Assembly: GCF_003382365.1 (NCBI RefSeq)
Contig: NZ_QTSU01000004.1
Span: 62,001-126,000, forward strand
Source of the DNA: Lysobacter silvisoli
GTDB taxonomy: Bacteria > Pseudomonadota > Gammaproteobacteria > Xanthomonadales > Xanthomonadaceae
DNA: 64,000 nt
Direction of reading: 5' to 3'
A program made the translations under genes and the position numbers. Numbering within the stretch: position 1 is the stretch's first letter; each line of letters starts with the position of its first letter. This document shows, piece by piece, positions 36,238 through 47,608 of the stretch. The notes under the pieces were generated by a model, which saw only the letters and a list, made by a program, of their open reading frames with translations, was not told the origin of the DNA and did not search any database.

Positions 36238-37300
36238 GCAAGGAATAGTCCATCGTATCCGCTGGCGCCGGCGGATGCGTTAGCAATTCGCGGGCGGACG
36301 CGTGCAGGGCGCGCGCGTCGAACGGCGCCACCGCCCCGCCCGGCTGCAGGCGCGCCAGCAACTCGCCCACGCCGCCGTGGTTCCAGCCCAGCACCGGCCG
36401 GCCCACGCTCAGCGCTTCGACCACGGTGCGGCCGAAGGCCTCGGGCTTGCGCGAGACCTGCAGCACCAGGTCGCTGGCCGCGTAGGCGCGCGCGATCGCG
36501 TCGGTGGGCGCGGTGAAGGCCACCGCCGCGGCGATGCCCAGCGCGGCGGCCTGCGCTTCGAGTTCGGCGATGTAGGTTTCGCGCCCGGCTTCGCGCGCGC
36601 CGGGCAGCCACAGGCGCGCGTCCATGCCGTCGCCGCGCAGCGCGGCCAGCAGCGCCAGCGCGTCGGCATGGCCTTTGAGGCGGGTGCCGCGGCCCGGCAG
36701 CAACAGCAGCGGGCCGTCGCCGGCCAGGGCCGGATGCGCGGCCGCGGCCCAGGCGCGCGCGTCGCGGTCGGGCGCGGGCGCGCGCGGGAACACGGCCGGG
36801 TCGATGCCGCGCGGGATGGTGCGCAGCTGGCCGGGATCAGTCCGCGGATAGTGGCGCAGCACGTAATCGCGCACGGTGTCGGACACGCAGATCACGCGCT
36901 CGCCGCGGGTCATCACCGCGCTGTAGCGCGAGGGCGAATTCAGCCCGTGCACGGTGGTGACGAAATGCGGCCGCTGCGCCTGCGGCAGGCCGCGCAGCGC
37001 CAGCCGCGCGATCCAGGCCGGCAGGCGCGAACGCGCATGGACGATGTCGGCCTGGCAGTCGGCGAACACGCGGCGCAGTGTGCGCGCATGGCGCAGGGTC
37101 AGCGGCGACTTGCGGCCGATGTCCAGCGCGATGTGCTCGGCGCCCAGCGCCAGCAACCGCGGCACCAGGCGGCCGCCCGCGGACACGACCACGGCACGGT
37201 GGCCGGCGCGCACCAGCGCGTCGGCGATCTCCAGGGTGGAACGTTCGACGCCGCCGGACTCCAGCGCCGGCAGCAGTTGCACCACGCTCAGCCGGCGCAC
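36179..37300 (-). CDS. GT4-family glycosyltransferase
   Basis: 373 residues, GT-B fold. N-terminal VVQLLPALESGGVERSTLEI is the typical opening of group 1 LPS glycosyltransferases; the C-terminal nucleotide-sugar half has LLLLPGRGTRLKGHADALAL and the E-x7-E motif in VSRKPEAFGRTVVEALSVGR followed by PVLGWNHGGVGELL. Donor and acceptor unknown; its place beside waaA, the acyltransferase and the ligase-like gene suggests LPS core or O-chain synthesis. No membrane segment. It overlaps the next gene downstream by 59 bp. Confidence 0.88.
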   Translation of the reverse strand: MRRLSVVQLLPALESGGVERSTLEIADALVRAGHRAVVVSAGGRLVPRLLALGAEHIALDIGRKSPLTLRHARTLRRVFADCQADIVHARSRLPAWIARLALRGLPQAQRPHFVTTVHGLNSPSRYSAVMTRGERVICVSDTVRDYVLRHYPRTDPGQLRTIPRGIDPAVFPRAPAPDRDARAWAAAAHPALAGDGPLLLLPGRGTRLKGHADALALLAALRGDGMDARLWLPGAREAGRETYIAELEAQAAALGIAAAVAFTAPTDAIARAYAASDLVLQVSRKPEAFGRTVVEALSVGRPVLGWNHGGVGELLARLQPGGAVAPFDARALHASARELLTHPPAPADTMDYSLRAMQEATLGVYAEFPQRPR

Positions 37301-37331
37301 GCGGGCGGGCCTGCGGCGGGGCCGCGCGGGC

Positions 37332-37529
37332 TCAGTCGACCAGGGTGTAGTGCGCGCCGCAGTACGGGCACTGGCATTCGCGCTCGGCCTCGATCGGCAG
37401 GTACACGCGCGGATGCGAATTCCACAGCGCCATCGACGGCAGCGGGCAGCTCAGCGGCAGGTCCGCGCGGGTGACGGTGTAACGCTGCTCGGCGTTGGCC
37501 TGGGTGGGATGGGCGTTGGCTGCGGTCAT
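37332..37529 (-). CDS. CHCC-type zinc-finger domain protein, 65 aa
   Basis: A small protein whose C-terminus ECQCPYCGAHYTLVD, together with an upstream Cys (LPLSCPLPSMALWNSHPRVY), forms the zf-CHCC zinc-binding pattern shared with the mitochondrial complex I subunit NDUFS6. Full length for bacterial members, which are short soluble proteins of unclear function. It lies on the same strand as the pirin gene (92 bp gap) and 31 bp before the glycosyltransferase. Confidence 0.85.
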   Translation of the reverse strand: MTAANAHPTQANAEQRYTVTRADLPLSCPLPSMALWNSHPRVYLPIEAERECQCPYCGAHYTLVD

Positions 37530-37621
37530 GACGGACGACGGGTGGCGACGCGGGCACGCAGTTTAGCAGGTGCGTCCGCCGCGCCCGCCAAACCGGCGCG
37601 CGGCGGCAGCTGGGCCCACGC

Positions 37622-38332
37622 TCAGGCCGGCAGGTCGAACAGCAGCAGGTCGGCCGGCGCACCGCCGGCGCCGACGATGCGCAGCGGGCCGCTTTCCTCG
37701 CGGTAGCCCAGGGCGTCGCCGGCCTGCAGGCGGCGGCCGCCGGCCTCGACTTCGCCGCGGGCCACGTGCAGCCAGTACAGGCGCTGGGGGTCCAGTTCGC
37801 GTTCCAGCGCCGCGCCCGGTGCGGGGCGCGCGCCATGCAGCCAGGCCTGCTGGCGGATCGCCAGGCTGCCGTGCTCGCCGTCGGGCGAGGCCAGCAGGGT
37901 CCAGCCGTCGGCGTAATCGCCGGCCGCCGCCTCGCGCTGGCCATAGGCAGGCTGCGCGTTGAGGCGGTCAGGCTGGATCCAGATCTGCAGGAAGTGCACC
38001 GGCTGCGCATCGGAGGCGTTGTACTCGCTGTGCTCCACGCCATGGCCGGCGCTCATCCACTGCAGCGCGCCGGGGCGGATGGTGCCGCCTCCGCCGCTGC
38101 TGTCCTGGTGCGCCAGCCCGCCTTCGAGCACGTAGCTGAGGATTTCCATGTTGGCGTGACGGTGCGGCGAGAAGCCCGCGCCGGGAGCGACGCGGTCTTC
38201 GTTGATCACGCGCAGAGCGCCGAAGCCCATCCAGGCCGGGTCGTAGTAGCTGCCGAAGGAAAACGTGTGGCGGCTGTCCAGCCAGCCGGCCTGGACGCGG
38301 CCGCGGGCACCGGAGGGGCGTTCGACGATCAT
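37622..38332 (-). CDS. Pirin-family bicupin protein (YhhW type)
   Basis: 236 residues. The N-terminal cupin has the metal-binding His/Glu set in SPHRHANMEILSYVLEGGLA and the later HQDSSG and GVEHSEYNA (His); the second cupin (LYWLHVARGEVEAGGRRLQA) lacks the metal ligands. This matches YhhW-type pirins, some of which have quercetin 2,3-dioxygenase activity. The natural substrate here is unknown. ATG 38332 lies 3 bp after the yceI stop, so the two genes are co-transcribed. Confidence 0.9.
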   Translation of the reverse strand: MIVERPSGARGRVQAGWLDSRHTFSFGSYYDPAWMGFGALRVINEDRVAPGAGFSPHRHANMEILSYVLEGGLAHQDSSGGGGTIRPGALQWMSAGHGVEHSEYNASDAQPVHFLQIWIQPDRLNAQPAYGQREAAAGDYADGWTLLASPDGEHGSLAIRQQAWLHGARPAPGAALERELDPQRLYWLHVARGEVEAGGRRLQAGDALGYREESGPLRIVGAGGAPADLLLFDLPA

Positions 38333-38335
38333 GGT

Positions 38336-38935
38336 TCAGGCCTTGGCGTCGGAGGCTTCGGCCTTGGGCACGATGGCCTCGGTGGTGATGTGGATGGTGA
38401 CCTCGTCGCTGACGTTGGGCACGTACTTGCCCACGCCGAACTCGCTGCGCTTGATCGTGGTGCTGGCGTCGAAGCCGGCCGCGGCGCGCTTGGCCATCGG
38501 CTGCTCGCCGACCTTGTTGATGGTCACGTCCAGCACCACCGACTTGGTCACGCCGTGCACGGTCAGATCGCCGGTCACCTTGAGCTTCTTCTCGCCCGCG
38601 GCTTCCACCTTGGTGCTCTTGAAGGTGATGTTGGGGTACTTCTCGGCGTCGAAGAAATCGGCGCTGCGCAGGTGCTCGTCGAACGCGGGCACGTGCGAGT
38701 TCAGGCCGGCCAGCGGAATGGTGACTTCCACCGACGAGGCCGAGGGCTTGGCCGGATCGTAGGTGATGCTGCCGTCGACCTGGCCGAAGTGGGCGACCGG
38801 GTTGGAGAAGCCGAAGTGGCTCCAGCCGGCGATCACGTCGGTGTGGTTGGCGTCGATCTTGTAGGTCAGCGGGGCGGCCGAGGCGGCGCCGGCGACGGCA
38901 AATGCGAGGACGGCGGCGAGCAGGATGCGCTTCAT
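38336..38935 (-). CDS. YceI-family periplasmic lipid-binding protein
   Basis: 199 residues: signal peptide MKRILLAAVLAFAVAGAASA, then the lipocalin-like YceI fold with YKIDANHTDVIAGWSHFGFS, HLRSADFFDAEKYPNITFKS, GDLTVHGVTKSVVLDVTINK and FGVGKYVPNVSDEVTIHI. YceI proteins bind long-chain isoprenoids or fatty acid amides in the periplasm. A good Shine-Dalgarno sequence (GGAG) precedes ATG 38935; the open frame continuing to 39481 runs antisense-like through the upstream nitroreductase and is not real. Confidence 0.94.
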   Translation of the reverse strand: MKRILLAAVLAFAVAGAASAAPLTYKIDANHTDVIAGWSHFGFSNPVAHFGQVDGSITYDPAKPSASSVEVTIPLAGLNSHVPAFDEHLRSADFFDAEKYPNITFKSTKVEAAGEKKLKVTGDLTVHGVTKSVVLDVTINKVGEQPMAKRAAAGFDASTTIKRSEFGVGKYVPNVSDEVTIHITTEAIVPKAEASDAKA

Positions 38936-39012
38936 GGCGGGAATCTCCGGAATGGGCGGCCGGCTCGCGGCCGGCACGGGGGATGCAACGGGCAAGGCTA
39001 CAGCTAAGCCGC

Positions 39013-39600
39013 TCAGAGGATCTGCGCGACTTCGTCGAACGACAGGCGCGGCGAGCGCGGGAACAGCTTGGACACGTCGCCGTGACCGAGGTTGATCAGG
39101 AAGTTGGACTTGATCGGGGTGCCGGCGAAGAACGCGGCGTCGACCTTGGCGTTGTCGAAGCCCGACATCGGGCCGGCGTCCAGGCCCAGCGCGCGCGCGG
39201 CCAGGATCAGATAGGCGCCCTGCAGGCTGCCGTTGCGGAACGCGGCGGCGCTGCGGCCTTCGCGCGGGCCGTCGAACCAGGCCTTGGCGTCGGTGTGCGG
39301 GAACAGGTAGGGCAGCTTCTCGTGGAAGTCCTCGTCGTGGGCGACGATCACCGTCACCGGCGCCTTCATGGTCTTCTCCAGGTTGCCCTCCGACAGCGCC
39401 GGGCGCAGCTTTTCCTTGGCTTCGGCCGACTTCACGAACACGTAGCGGCCCGGCGACATGTTGGCGCTGGTGGGCGCCCACTTCAGCAGGTCGTAGAGGG
39501 CACGCAGGGTGTCGTCGCTGACTTCGCCGCCGAGCTCGTTATGGGTGCGGGCGGTGCGAAACAACTGGTCCAGGGCGGCATCGGTCAGGGGCGAGGACAT
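39013..39600 (-). CDS. RutE-like nitroreductase/malonic semialdehyde reductase
   Basis: 195 residues, FMN-dependent nitroreductase fold. The sequence follows E. coli RutE throughout: [94 protein letters not shown] and [20 protein letters not shown]. RutE reduces malonic semialdehyde in the Rut pyrimidine-degradation pathway, but no other rut gene is nearby, so a general detoxifying reductase role is equally possible. GGAG precedes ATG 39600. Upstream of yceI by 77 bp. Confidence 0.9.
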   Translation of the reverse strand: MSSPLTDAALDQLFRTARTHNELGGEVSDDTLRALYDLLKWAPTSANMSPGRYVFVKSAEAKEKLRPALSEGNLEKTMKAPVTVIVAHDEDFHEKLPYLFPHTDAKAWFDGPREGRSAAAFRNGSLQGAYLILAARALGLDAGPMSGFDNAKVDAAFFAGTPIKSNFLINLGHGDVSKLFPRSPRLSFDEVAQIL

Positions 39601-39747
39601 CGGGGTCTCCGGAAGGTGGTGCCGGAGCGGGACGCCGCGGCCAGGTGCGGAAGTGTAGAGTCCCGTTCGTTAAGCGAAGCCGCCATCGCCGGAACGGATT
39701 GATCGCAAACGTGCAACGAATCACAGCCCGGAAAGCGGTTAAGCACC

Positions 39748-40695
39748 ATGGATGAAACCTGGGTGCTCAGCGACGGCCGCGCTGGCAATGCCCGCCAGGC
39801 CCAGGCCCTGGCCGCGGCGCTGGGCCGGCCGGCGCGCGAATTCGTGCTGCAGCCGCGTGCCCCGTGGGCCTGGGCGGCACCGCGGCGGCTGCCCGGCGCC
39901 CAGCACGCGTTCGGGCCGGAGTTCGCCCAGGCACTGACGCGGCCGCCGGCGCTGGCGATCGGCTGCGGCCGCCAGGCCGCGCTGGCGACCCGGCTGCTGC
40001 GTGCGCATGGCGCGGCGGCAGTGCAGATCCTCGACCCGCGCCTGGATCCGGCTCACTGGGACCTGGTGATCGCCCCCGAACACGACGGCCTGCACGGCGC
40101 CAACACCTTGTCGCTGCTGGGCAGCCTGCACCCGGTCGACGACCTGTGGCTGGCCGCCGGCCGCAGCGCCTACCCCGCCTACGCGGCCCTGCCTGCGCCG
40201 CGCATCGCCTTGCTGTTGGGCGGCGCCAGCGCGCATGCGGCCTTGGATGCGCCGGCGCTGGATGCGCTGGTCGCGCAGGTCGCCGCGCTAGCCGCGCGTG
40301 TAGGCGGCAGCGTGCTGGCTACCGCCTCGCGGCGCACGCCCGACGCCGTGCGCGCGCACCTGCGTGCGCAGCTGGCGGCCGTGCCCGGCGTGGCCTGGAG
40401 CGGCGAGGGCGACGGCGCCAATCCGTATGCCGGCCTGCTCGGCTGGGCCGACTGCGTGGTGTGCACGGCGGATTCGGTGAACATGCTGTCGGAGGCGTCG
40501 GCTACGAATGCACCGTTGTATGTCGCCGGGCATGAGCGCTTGCAGGGGCGGCCGCGGCGGTTCGTGGATGCGTTGATCGCCAGCGGGCGGATGCGTGCGT
40601 ACGCGGCCGATGGGGCACTGGACGCGTATGCGGTGATGCCGCTGCGGGAGACGGCGAGGATTGCGGAGCAGGTGAGGCGGCGGTTGGGCTTGTAG
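39748..40695 (+). CDS. ELM1/GtrOC1-family protein (DUF1022)
   Basis: 315 residues related to plant mitochondrial fission protein ELM1 and bacterial homologs: WVLSDGRAGNARQAQALAAA, ALAIGCGRQAALATRLLRAH, VQILDPRLDPAHWDLVIAPE-type middle, RIALLLGGASAHAAL and a C-terminal GT-B-like half (VCTADSVNMLSEASATNAPL, YVAGHERLQGRPRRFVDAL). The fold resembles GT-B glycosyltransferases and LPS-linked homologs exist, but activity is unproven. No signal peptide. The gene is divergent from the nitroreductase and ends just before composite repeat B. Confidence 0.85.
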   Translation: MDETWVLSDGRAGNARQAQALAAALGRPAREFVLQPRAPWAWAAPRRLPGAQHAFGPEFAQALTRPPALAIGCGRQAALATRLLRAHGAAAVQILDPRLDPAHWDLVIAPEHDGLHGANTLSLLGSLHPVDDLWLAAGRSAYPAYAALPAPRIALLLGGASAHAALDAPALDALVAQVAALAARVGGSVLATASRRTPDAVRAHLRAQLAAVPGVAWSGEGDGANPYAGLLGWADCVVCTADSVNMLSEASATNAPLYVAGHERLQGRPRRFVDALIASGRMRAYAADGALDAYAVMPLRETARIAEQVRRRLGL

Positions 40696-40742
40696 GGGTG
40701 GGGATGCGGGCATGGGTTGCGCCGGGGTGCGATGTTTCGCGT

Positions 40743-41241
40743 GCCCTCACCCCAACCCCTCTCCCGTAAACGGGAGAGGGGCTAAAGCACAAGCGGCGCC
40801 GGATCCATCCCCTCTCCCGCTTGCGGGAGAGGGCTAGGGTGAGGGGATGAGCGAAGCGAATGCTCTTGATCGGGCACCGAACTCGCCGCGCAAACAGAAG
40901 ACCCGAAGTGCGGCGCACAGGACGTGCGCCGTTTTCCGCTCGGGCAGGAGGCCCGATCGGAAAATCCCTGAGCACGCTTCGATCTCGCACGGGAGCTCTG
41001 TCCAAGGACAGCGTTTTTCTTTGGTTACTTTCTTTTGACGCTTATCAAAAGAAAGTGACCCGGCCGCTTGCGGACGGAAGCTGTTGCTGTTGCTTCGACC
41101 AACACACCCAAACGCCTTCGCGAGTTCGGAGCTGATCGCGGCTCACGCCGCTCCTACCCCAAGGCGCCTGAGCAGACCCCACGCCGACCGACGGCTTGGT
41201 CGTAGGCGGGGATTCGCGGTCGCAGCTTGCGCAGCTCCTAC
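40743..41241 (-). repeat. Composite structured repeat, copy B (inverted)
   Basis: Same element as copy A in reverse orientation: 415-bp core 40743-41157, plus a GTAGGAGCTGCGCAAGCTGCG REP hairpin whose 5' head is at 41241. It fills the gap between convergent genes (ELM1-family gene and glnE). Compared with copies A and C, one internal hairpin has changed on both sides: TTTTTCG/CGAAAAA becomes TTTTCCG/CGGAAAA and GGCACA/TGTGCC becomes CGGGC/GCCCG, keeping the stem. Another small hairpin is CTGTCC-tt-GGACAG here. Short frames in this region look spurious. Confidence 0.9.
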
Positions 41242-41264
41242 AGGGGGAGGCCAGGCCGTGCAGC

Positions 41265-44078
41265 TCAGCCGAAACGCAAACCGGCCGACGCCGCCGCCGA
41301 ACGTATCGCCTCGCGCGCACCCTCCACCGCCTCGTCCAAGGCCACACGCCGCGCGCGCCGGTCCAAAGTGCAGTCCAGTCCGCGCGCCAGCAGCGTCGCG
41401 TGCGCCGCCAGCAAGGACGAAGCCGTTGCCGCATCCAGCGCGCCCACCCCCTGCGCCATGCCGATCAGGCCAGGCGTATCGCGCGGCGCGAGCAAAGCCG
41501 CGTGCGCGCCCGACTGCCCGAGCACCAGCGCTTGCAACAGGAATTCCAGATCGACCAGCCCGCCCTCGCCCTGCTTGAGGTCGAAGGCGGCCGCGTCGCT
41601 GCGGTCCAGCTCGGCGCGCATGCGCAGGCGCATCGCGCTCACGTCCTCGCTCAGCTTGGCGGCATCGCGCTCGCGGGTGAGCGTTTGCGCGCGCACGCGC
41701 TCGAAATCCTCGCCCAGGCTGGCGTCGCCGGCCACGGCGCGCGCGCGCACCAGGGCCTGGTGCTCCCAGGTCCAGGCGCGTTCGCGCTGGTAGTCGGCGT
41801 AGCTGGCCAGCGACGACACCAGCAGCCCCTTGGCGCCGTCCGGGCGCAGGCGCACGTCCACGTCGAACAAGCGGCCGCCCGCGGTCACCGCGCCCAGCAG
41901 CGCCACCACTTTCTGCGCCAGGCGCGCGAACCAGCGTCCGGCTTCGAGCGGACGCGCGCCGTCGGACGAGGCCGCGGCATCGGGCACGTCGTACAGGAAC
42001 ACCAGGTCCAGGTCGGAACCGAAGCCCAGCTCTTCGCCGCCCAAGCTGCCGTAACCCAGCACCGCGAAGCGCGCCTGCGGCACGCGCCCGTGCGCGCCGG
42101 CGACCTCGCTTTCGGCCAGCGCCAGCACCCGCAGCACCACGCCGTCGGCCAGCCAGGCCAGCTGCCGCGCGCTTTCCTCGGCGCTCTGGCGGCCGTCGCG
42201 CAGGGCCAGGGCGATGCGGAAGCTCAGCGCCTGGCGCACCTCGTTCAAGGCCTGCAGCGTGGCCTCGGCATCGTCGCCGCCGTCGACCTGCGCACAGGCC
42301 GCGCGCAGTTCGGCGCGGCCGGGCAGCGGACCGACCACGCGCGCGTCCAGCAATTCGTCCAGCAGCAGCGGATGCGCGGCCAGACGTTCGGCCAACAGCG
42401 CGCTGCGGCTGACCACTTCGACCAGGCGCGCCAGCGCGGCGGGCTGTTCGTCCAGCAGCGCCAGATAGGCGCTGCGGCGCAGGACGTTGTGCAGCAAGGC
42501 GAGCAGGCGCTTGAGCGCGAGCATGGGCTGCGAGGACAGCGCCGCGCCCTGCAGCAGCGCCGGCAGCACGCGGTCCAGGCGCGCCCGCGCACTGTCGGAC
42601 AAGCCGCGCACGCCGGGGCTACGGGCCAGGTCGCGCAGCATGCCGTCGGCCGAGGCCGCGTCTTCGAAGCCGGCGTCGGCCAGGGTGTCGGCGGCGCCGG
42701 CCTCGGGCAGCGCGCGCCAGTACACGGTGAGCGCATTGGGCGCGACCGCGCGCCGGCGCGGCGCGAGCAGCGCATCGAACTCGGCGGTCACCCTTGCGCG
42801 GCGCAGGTCCAGGTCGGCGCGCAGCGCGTCCCAGTCGGCGTAGTCCAAGCCCAGGGCGATGCGCTCGCGCTCGGCGGGGTCCTCCGGCAGGGCATGGGTC
42901 TGCGCGTCGCGGCGCATCTGCAGGCGGTTTTCGAGCCGGCGCAGGTAACGGTAATCGTCGGCCAGCGCGGCGCCGGCGTCCTCGCCGATCTGCCGCTGCG
43001 CGATCAGTTCGCGCAGCGCCGGCAGCAGGCGGCGGCCGCGCAGCTCGGCTTCGCGTCCGCCGCGGATCAGCTGCAGGGCCTGCACCAGGAATTCGATCTC
43101 GCGGATGCCGCCGGGCCCGCGCTTGATGTCGTCGGCCAGCTCCTTGCGCGCGACCTCGGCGCTGATCGCGGCCTTCATCGCGCGCAGGCCGTCGAGCGCG
43201 CCGAAATCCAGATATCGCCGGTAGACGAACGGCCGCAGCGCGTCGAGGAAACGCTCGCCCGCGTCCAGATCGCCGGCCACCGGCCGCGCCTTCTGCCAGG
43301 CATAGCGTTCCCAGTCGCGGCCCTCGCGCTGGAAGTACTGCTCCATCGCCGCGAACGACCAGGCCAGACGGCCGGCGTTGCCATAGGGGCGCAGGCGCAG
43401 GTCGACGCGGTGGCAGAAGCCGTCGGCGGTGACCTCGTCCAGCAGCCGCGCCAGTTGCTGGCCTAGCTTGGCGAAGTAGTTCTCCGCGTCCAGCGCGCGC
43501 GCCGGGTCGCGGCCGTCGTACTCGGTGCTGCCGTCGTGTTCGTAGGCGTAGACCAGGTCCACGTCGGAACTGAAATTGAGCTCGCCGCCGCCGAGCTTGC
43601 CCAGGCCGAACACCACCAGGCGCTGCTGCGCACCGCCGCGGTCGCGAACCACGCCGTAGCGCTGGGCGAACTCGCCTTCCAGCGCGGTCAATGCGCGCTG
43701 CAGGCAGACCTCGGCCAGGCGGGTGCTGCCGGCCAGGGTGGTCTCGACGCTGTCCAGGCCCAGCGCATCGCGCCAGATCAAGCGGGTGGAACCGGCCGCG
43801 CGGTAGCGGCGCAGCAGCGCGCCCCAGTCGGCGCGCTGTTCGGGCAGCAGCTCGGGCTCGGCCGGCTCGCCGGCGCCGTCGTCGGCGGCCAGCGCGGTCA
43901 GCAGCGCCGGCTGGCGCAACAAGGTGTCGATGGCGAAGTCGCTGATCAGCGCGACCCGCGCCACGCGCGCGGCCAGCGCCGGGTCGGCGAGCAGAGCGGC
44001 GTGATCGGCATGGGCGGCGCGCAGTCGCGCCAGCGCGCGTTCGGCCGCGTCATCGCGGCGGGGGGTGACCTCGGACAT
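41265..44078 (-). CDS. glnE: Bifunctional glutamine synthetase adenylyltransferase/deadenylase
   Basis: 937 residues with the two-part design of GlnE. The N-terminal deadenylylase nucleotidyltransferase domain contains [20 protein letters not shown] (about residue 130); the C-terminal adenylylase domain contains [20 protein letters not shown] (about 675). Both keep the G-x(n)-S-D-x-D metal-binding pattern; a helical regulatory linker lies between. It attaches AMP to, or removes it from, glutamine synthetase in response to PII. Start 44078 ([10 protein letters not shown]) is preferred; the open frame continuing to 45539 is a stop-free antisense-type run through the protease gene. Ends beside composite repeat B. 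Confidence 0.96.
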   Translation of the reverse strand: MSEVTPRRDDAAERALARLRAAHADHAALLADPALAARVARVALISDFAIDTLLRQPALLTALAADDGAGEPAEPELLPEQRADWGALLRRYRAAGSTRLIWRDALGLDSVETTLAGSTRLAEVCLQRALTALEGEFAQRYGVVRDRGGAQQRLVVFGLGKLGGGELNFSSDVDLVYAYEHDGSTEYDGRDPARALDAENYFAKLGQQLARLLDEVTADGFCHRVDLRLRPYGNAGRLAWSFAAMEQYFQREGRDWERYAWQKARPVAGDLDAGERFLDALRPFVYRRYLDFGALDGLRAMKAAISAEVARKELADDIKRGPGGIREIEFLVQALQLIRGGREAELRGRRLLPALRELIAQRQIGEDAGAALADDYRYLRRLENRLQMRRDAQTHALPEDPAERERIALGLDYADWDALRADLDLRRARVTAEFDALLAPRRRAVAPNALTVYWRALPEAGAADTLADAGFEDAASADGMLRDLARSPGVRGLSDSARARLDRVLPALLQGAALSSQPMLALKRLLALLHNVLRRSAYLALLDEQPAALARLVEVVSRSALLAERLAAHPLLLDELLDARVVGPLPGRAELRAACAQVDGGDDAEATLQALNEVRQALSFRIALALRDGRQSAEESARQLAWLADGVVLRVLALAESEVAGAHGRVPQARFAVLGYGSLGGEELGFGSDLDLVFLYDVPDAAASSDGARPLEAGRWFARLAQKVVALLGAVTAGGRLFDVDVRLRPDGAKGLLVSSLASYADYQRERAWTWEHQALVRARAVAGDASLGEDFERVRAQTLTRERDAAKLSEDVSAMRLRMRAELDRSDAAAFDLKQGEGGLVDLEFLLQALVLGQSGAHAALLAPRDTPGLIGMAQGVGALDAATASSLLAAHATLLARGLDCTLDRRARRVALDEAVEGAREAIRSAAASAGLRFG

Positions 44079-44108
44079 GCGCCGATGATGCCCGGCGCCG
44101 GCGCCGGA

Positions 44109-44141
44109 AAGAAAGCGGACGCCTGCCCGGCAGGCGTCCGC
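44109..44141 (-). terminator. Intrinsic terminator of the subtilase gene
   Basis: GCGGACGCCTG-cccgg-CAGGCGTCCGC (44115-44141), an 11-bp perfect stem. In the minus-strand direction it is followed by TTTCTTTCC, about 57 nt after the protease stop and before glnE. Confidence 0.88.
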
Positions 44142-44197
44142 CTCGTTATCGCCGCGACCCGTGCCCCGGTCGTCGCGGCGCCCCTGCTCGGTACTGC

Positions 44198-45547
<1,350 letters not shown>

Positions 45548-45702
45548 AACCCCTTCTCCTGGATAGAGTGACTCACGTCACAGTCGCCCCCCGCGCACCG
45601 CGAGGGTAGGACGATCCAAGCCGGGGTCTCAAGGCACGCAATCGCGCGCGAAAACGGCCACCGCACGTCGCATGACAACGGTGGGGTCCGAGGCGGGGCA
45701 AT

Positions 45703-45736
45703 AAAAAAGCCCGCCCCGGTCGAACCGGTTGCGGGC
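45703..45736 (-). terminator. Intrinsic terminator of the amine-oxidase gene
   Basis: GCCCGC-ccCGGTcgaACCGgtt-GCGGGC (45709-45736) read on the minus strand is a GC-rich hairpin followed by TTTTTTATTG, about 107 nt past the stop of the gene ending at 45843. Confidence 0.85.
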
Positions 45737-45842
45737 CTGCTCCCTCCCCCACGTCGGGATGCGGGGCGATCGTGAAGGAAACGTTATCCCCTTTGCACGC
45801 TGCACTGCAAAACGATACCGACCAGTACAAAAAGCCCCGCAA

Positions 45843-47447
45843 TCAGGCAGTTACATGAATAGGGGCCGGGCCGCGCCGTTGCTGGGTCAGGCGCAGCTGC
45901 ACCAGGACCGCCTGCGCCGCGGTCTCGCCGGACTCGCAGCCGCCTTCCATGAAGCCCTGGGTGTCCAGTGCGCAATGCTCGCCGGCGAAGTGCAGGCCGC
46001 CCACCGATTCGCCCATGGCCCCGCGCAGGCCGGTCCAGTCGCCGGGGCGCAGGCAGGCATAGCTGCCGCGCGACCAGGCATGGCTGGGCCAATGGAAGCG
46101 CGCCTCGCGCGCGCCCTCGCGCGCCTGCGCCAGGCCCGGGTAGACCCGCTCCAGCGCCGCGGTGGCCGCGTCGGCCTGCTCGCGCGGCGTGCCCTGGCCC
46201 AGGGCCAGGCCGTGACGGCCGCCGGTGAAGTTGGTCAGCACGCCGCCGGCCCCGCCCTGCTTGCGCGTGGTCTCCCAGCTGGTCTGGTAACTCAGGTCGC
46301 TCATCGAGGCGCCATTGCCGCCGTGCTCGCGCCAGACCCGGCGCTGGTAGCCGATCATCAGCTTAGCGTTGCTGCCGTAGGCCAGGGTGTCGATGGCGCG
46401 ACGCTTGGCCGGCGGCAACTCGGCCGTGAGCGCGACCTCGCGCAGCAGGGTGAAGGGCAGCGCCAGCACCACCTGGCGCGTGCGCACCTCGCGGCTGGCC
46501 GCGCCGTGGCGGAAGCTCAGGGTGTAGCTGCCGTCGGCGCCGGCGCTCAAGGCCTCCAATGCGTGGCCGCTTTCGATCGCATCGTCCAGGCGCGTGCCCA
46601 GGCCCTGCACGATGAGGTCGTTGCCGCCGCGCACGTGGTAGCGCTCGTCGCTTTCGCCGAACACCGCGAAGGCGTCGCCTGCGGTGCCGATGAAGGTCAG
46701 CAGGTTCAAGGCCGACTGCTCGTCGATCTCCAGCCCCATCTCGGTGGTGTAGGCCACGTCGATGAGCTTGCGCAGCCAGCCGCCGACGCCGTTGGCGTCC
46801 AGCCACTGCGCCACCGACAGCGCGTCGAGCACGCCCGCGCCCTGGTCGTCGCGGTAGGTGATGTCGCCGTCGCGCAGGCGCCCCAAGTCGCGCTCGATCA
46901 GCGCCGCCACCGGCACGAAAGCCGCGACGATCTCGGCCCCGCCGATGCGGCGGCCGTCGAAGTACCAGGCGTCCTCGCCCTCGTCGCCGTCGAGCAGGTC
47001 GTCCAGGGTCAGGTCCAGTTCGCCGGCCAGGGCGCGGATGCGGCTGTGGTTGCTGTCGATCAGTTCGCCGCCCAGTTCGATCACCTGACCGTCGGGAAAG
47101 TGGCCGCGCAGGCTGAGCATGCGCCCGCCGACCCGGTTCTGGGCCTCGAACACGCGCACGCGCACGCCGGCCTGGCGCAGCCGCCAGGCCGCGGTCAGTC
47201 CGGCGATGCCGGCGCCGACCACCACCACCTCCTCTCCCGCCGGCCGCAGCGCGCGCGGCGGCGCCTGGGCGCAGCCGGCCAGCACCAGGCCCGCGCCCGC
47301 GCCCTGCAGCAGGCGGCGCCGGCGCAGGTCGATGCGGCGCTCCTGGGCGAACTCGCGCAACTCGTCCAAGGGCGCGGGCGCATGCAGCGAGGCACGCGCG
47401 ATGCGCGCCGCGCGGCGCAGCAATGAGTACAGGGGCGTGCGGGCCAT
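45843..47447 (-). CDS. Flavin amine-oxidase family protein, probably exported
   Basis: 534 residues. N-terminal RRRRLLQGAGAGLVLAGCAQ resembles a Tat signal with a possible lipobox, preceded by about 45 residues. The FAD-binding motif VVVVGAGIAGLTAAWRLRQA is followed by RVRVFEAQNRVGGRMLSL, and the C-terminal FAD/substrate block is GGLHFAGEHCALDTQGFMEG with CESGETAAQAVL. This is the monoamine/polyamine oxidase pattern; the substrate is unknown (amines, L-amino acids or protoporphyrinogen-like compounds). Divergent from the effector/immunity locus. Confidence 0.88.
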   Translation of the reverse strand: MARTPLYSLLRRAARIARASLHAPAPLDELREFAQERRIDLRRRRLLQGAGAGLVLAGCAQAPPRALRPAGEEVVVVGAGIAGLTAAWRLRQAGVRVRVFEAQNRVGGRMLSLRGHFPDGQVIELGGELIDSNHSRIRALAGELDLTLDDLLDGDEGEDAWYFDGRRIGGAEIVAAFVPVAALIERDLGRLRDGDITYRDDQGAGVLDALSVAQWLDANGVGGWLRKLIDVAYTTEMGLEIDEQSALNLLTFIGTAGDAFAVFGESDERYHVRGGNDLIVQGLGTRLDDAIESGHALEALSAGADGSYTLSFRHGAASREVRTRQVVLALPFTLLREVALTAELPPAKRRAIDTLAYGSNAKLMIGYQRRVWREHGGNGASMSDLSYQTSWETTRKQGGAGGVLTNFTGGRHGLALGQGTPREQADAATAALERVYPGLAQAREGAREARFHWPSHAWSRGSYACLRPGDWTGLRGAMGESVGGLHFAGEHCALDTQGFMEGGCESGETAAQAVLVQLRLTQQRRGPAPIHVTA

Positions 47448-47608
47448 GCGGATGTCCTGGGTCGGGTTCGTGCACTGGCAACGCGGCCCGCGTGCCGTTC
47501 AGGACAGCGCAGCGTGCCTGTGGCCGTTTTGTCGCGAATCTGCCGTTGTTTAGGGACCAGCGCATGATCTATAACCCGGAAGTCCCCAGCGTCCACGGAG
47601 GAGACGCC

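Noticed and set aside
45573..45842. 89-codon minus-strand ORF after the amine oxidase
   Set aside because: It contains the amine-oxidase terminator within the frame and has no ribosome site or family resemblance.
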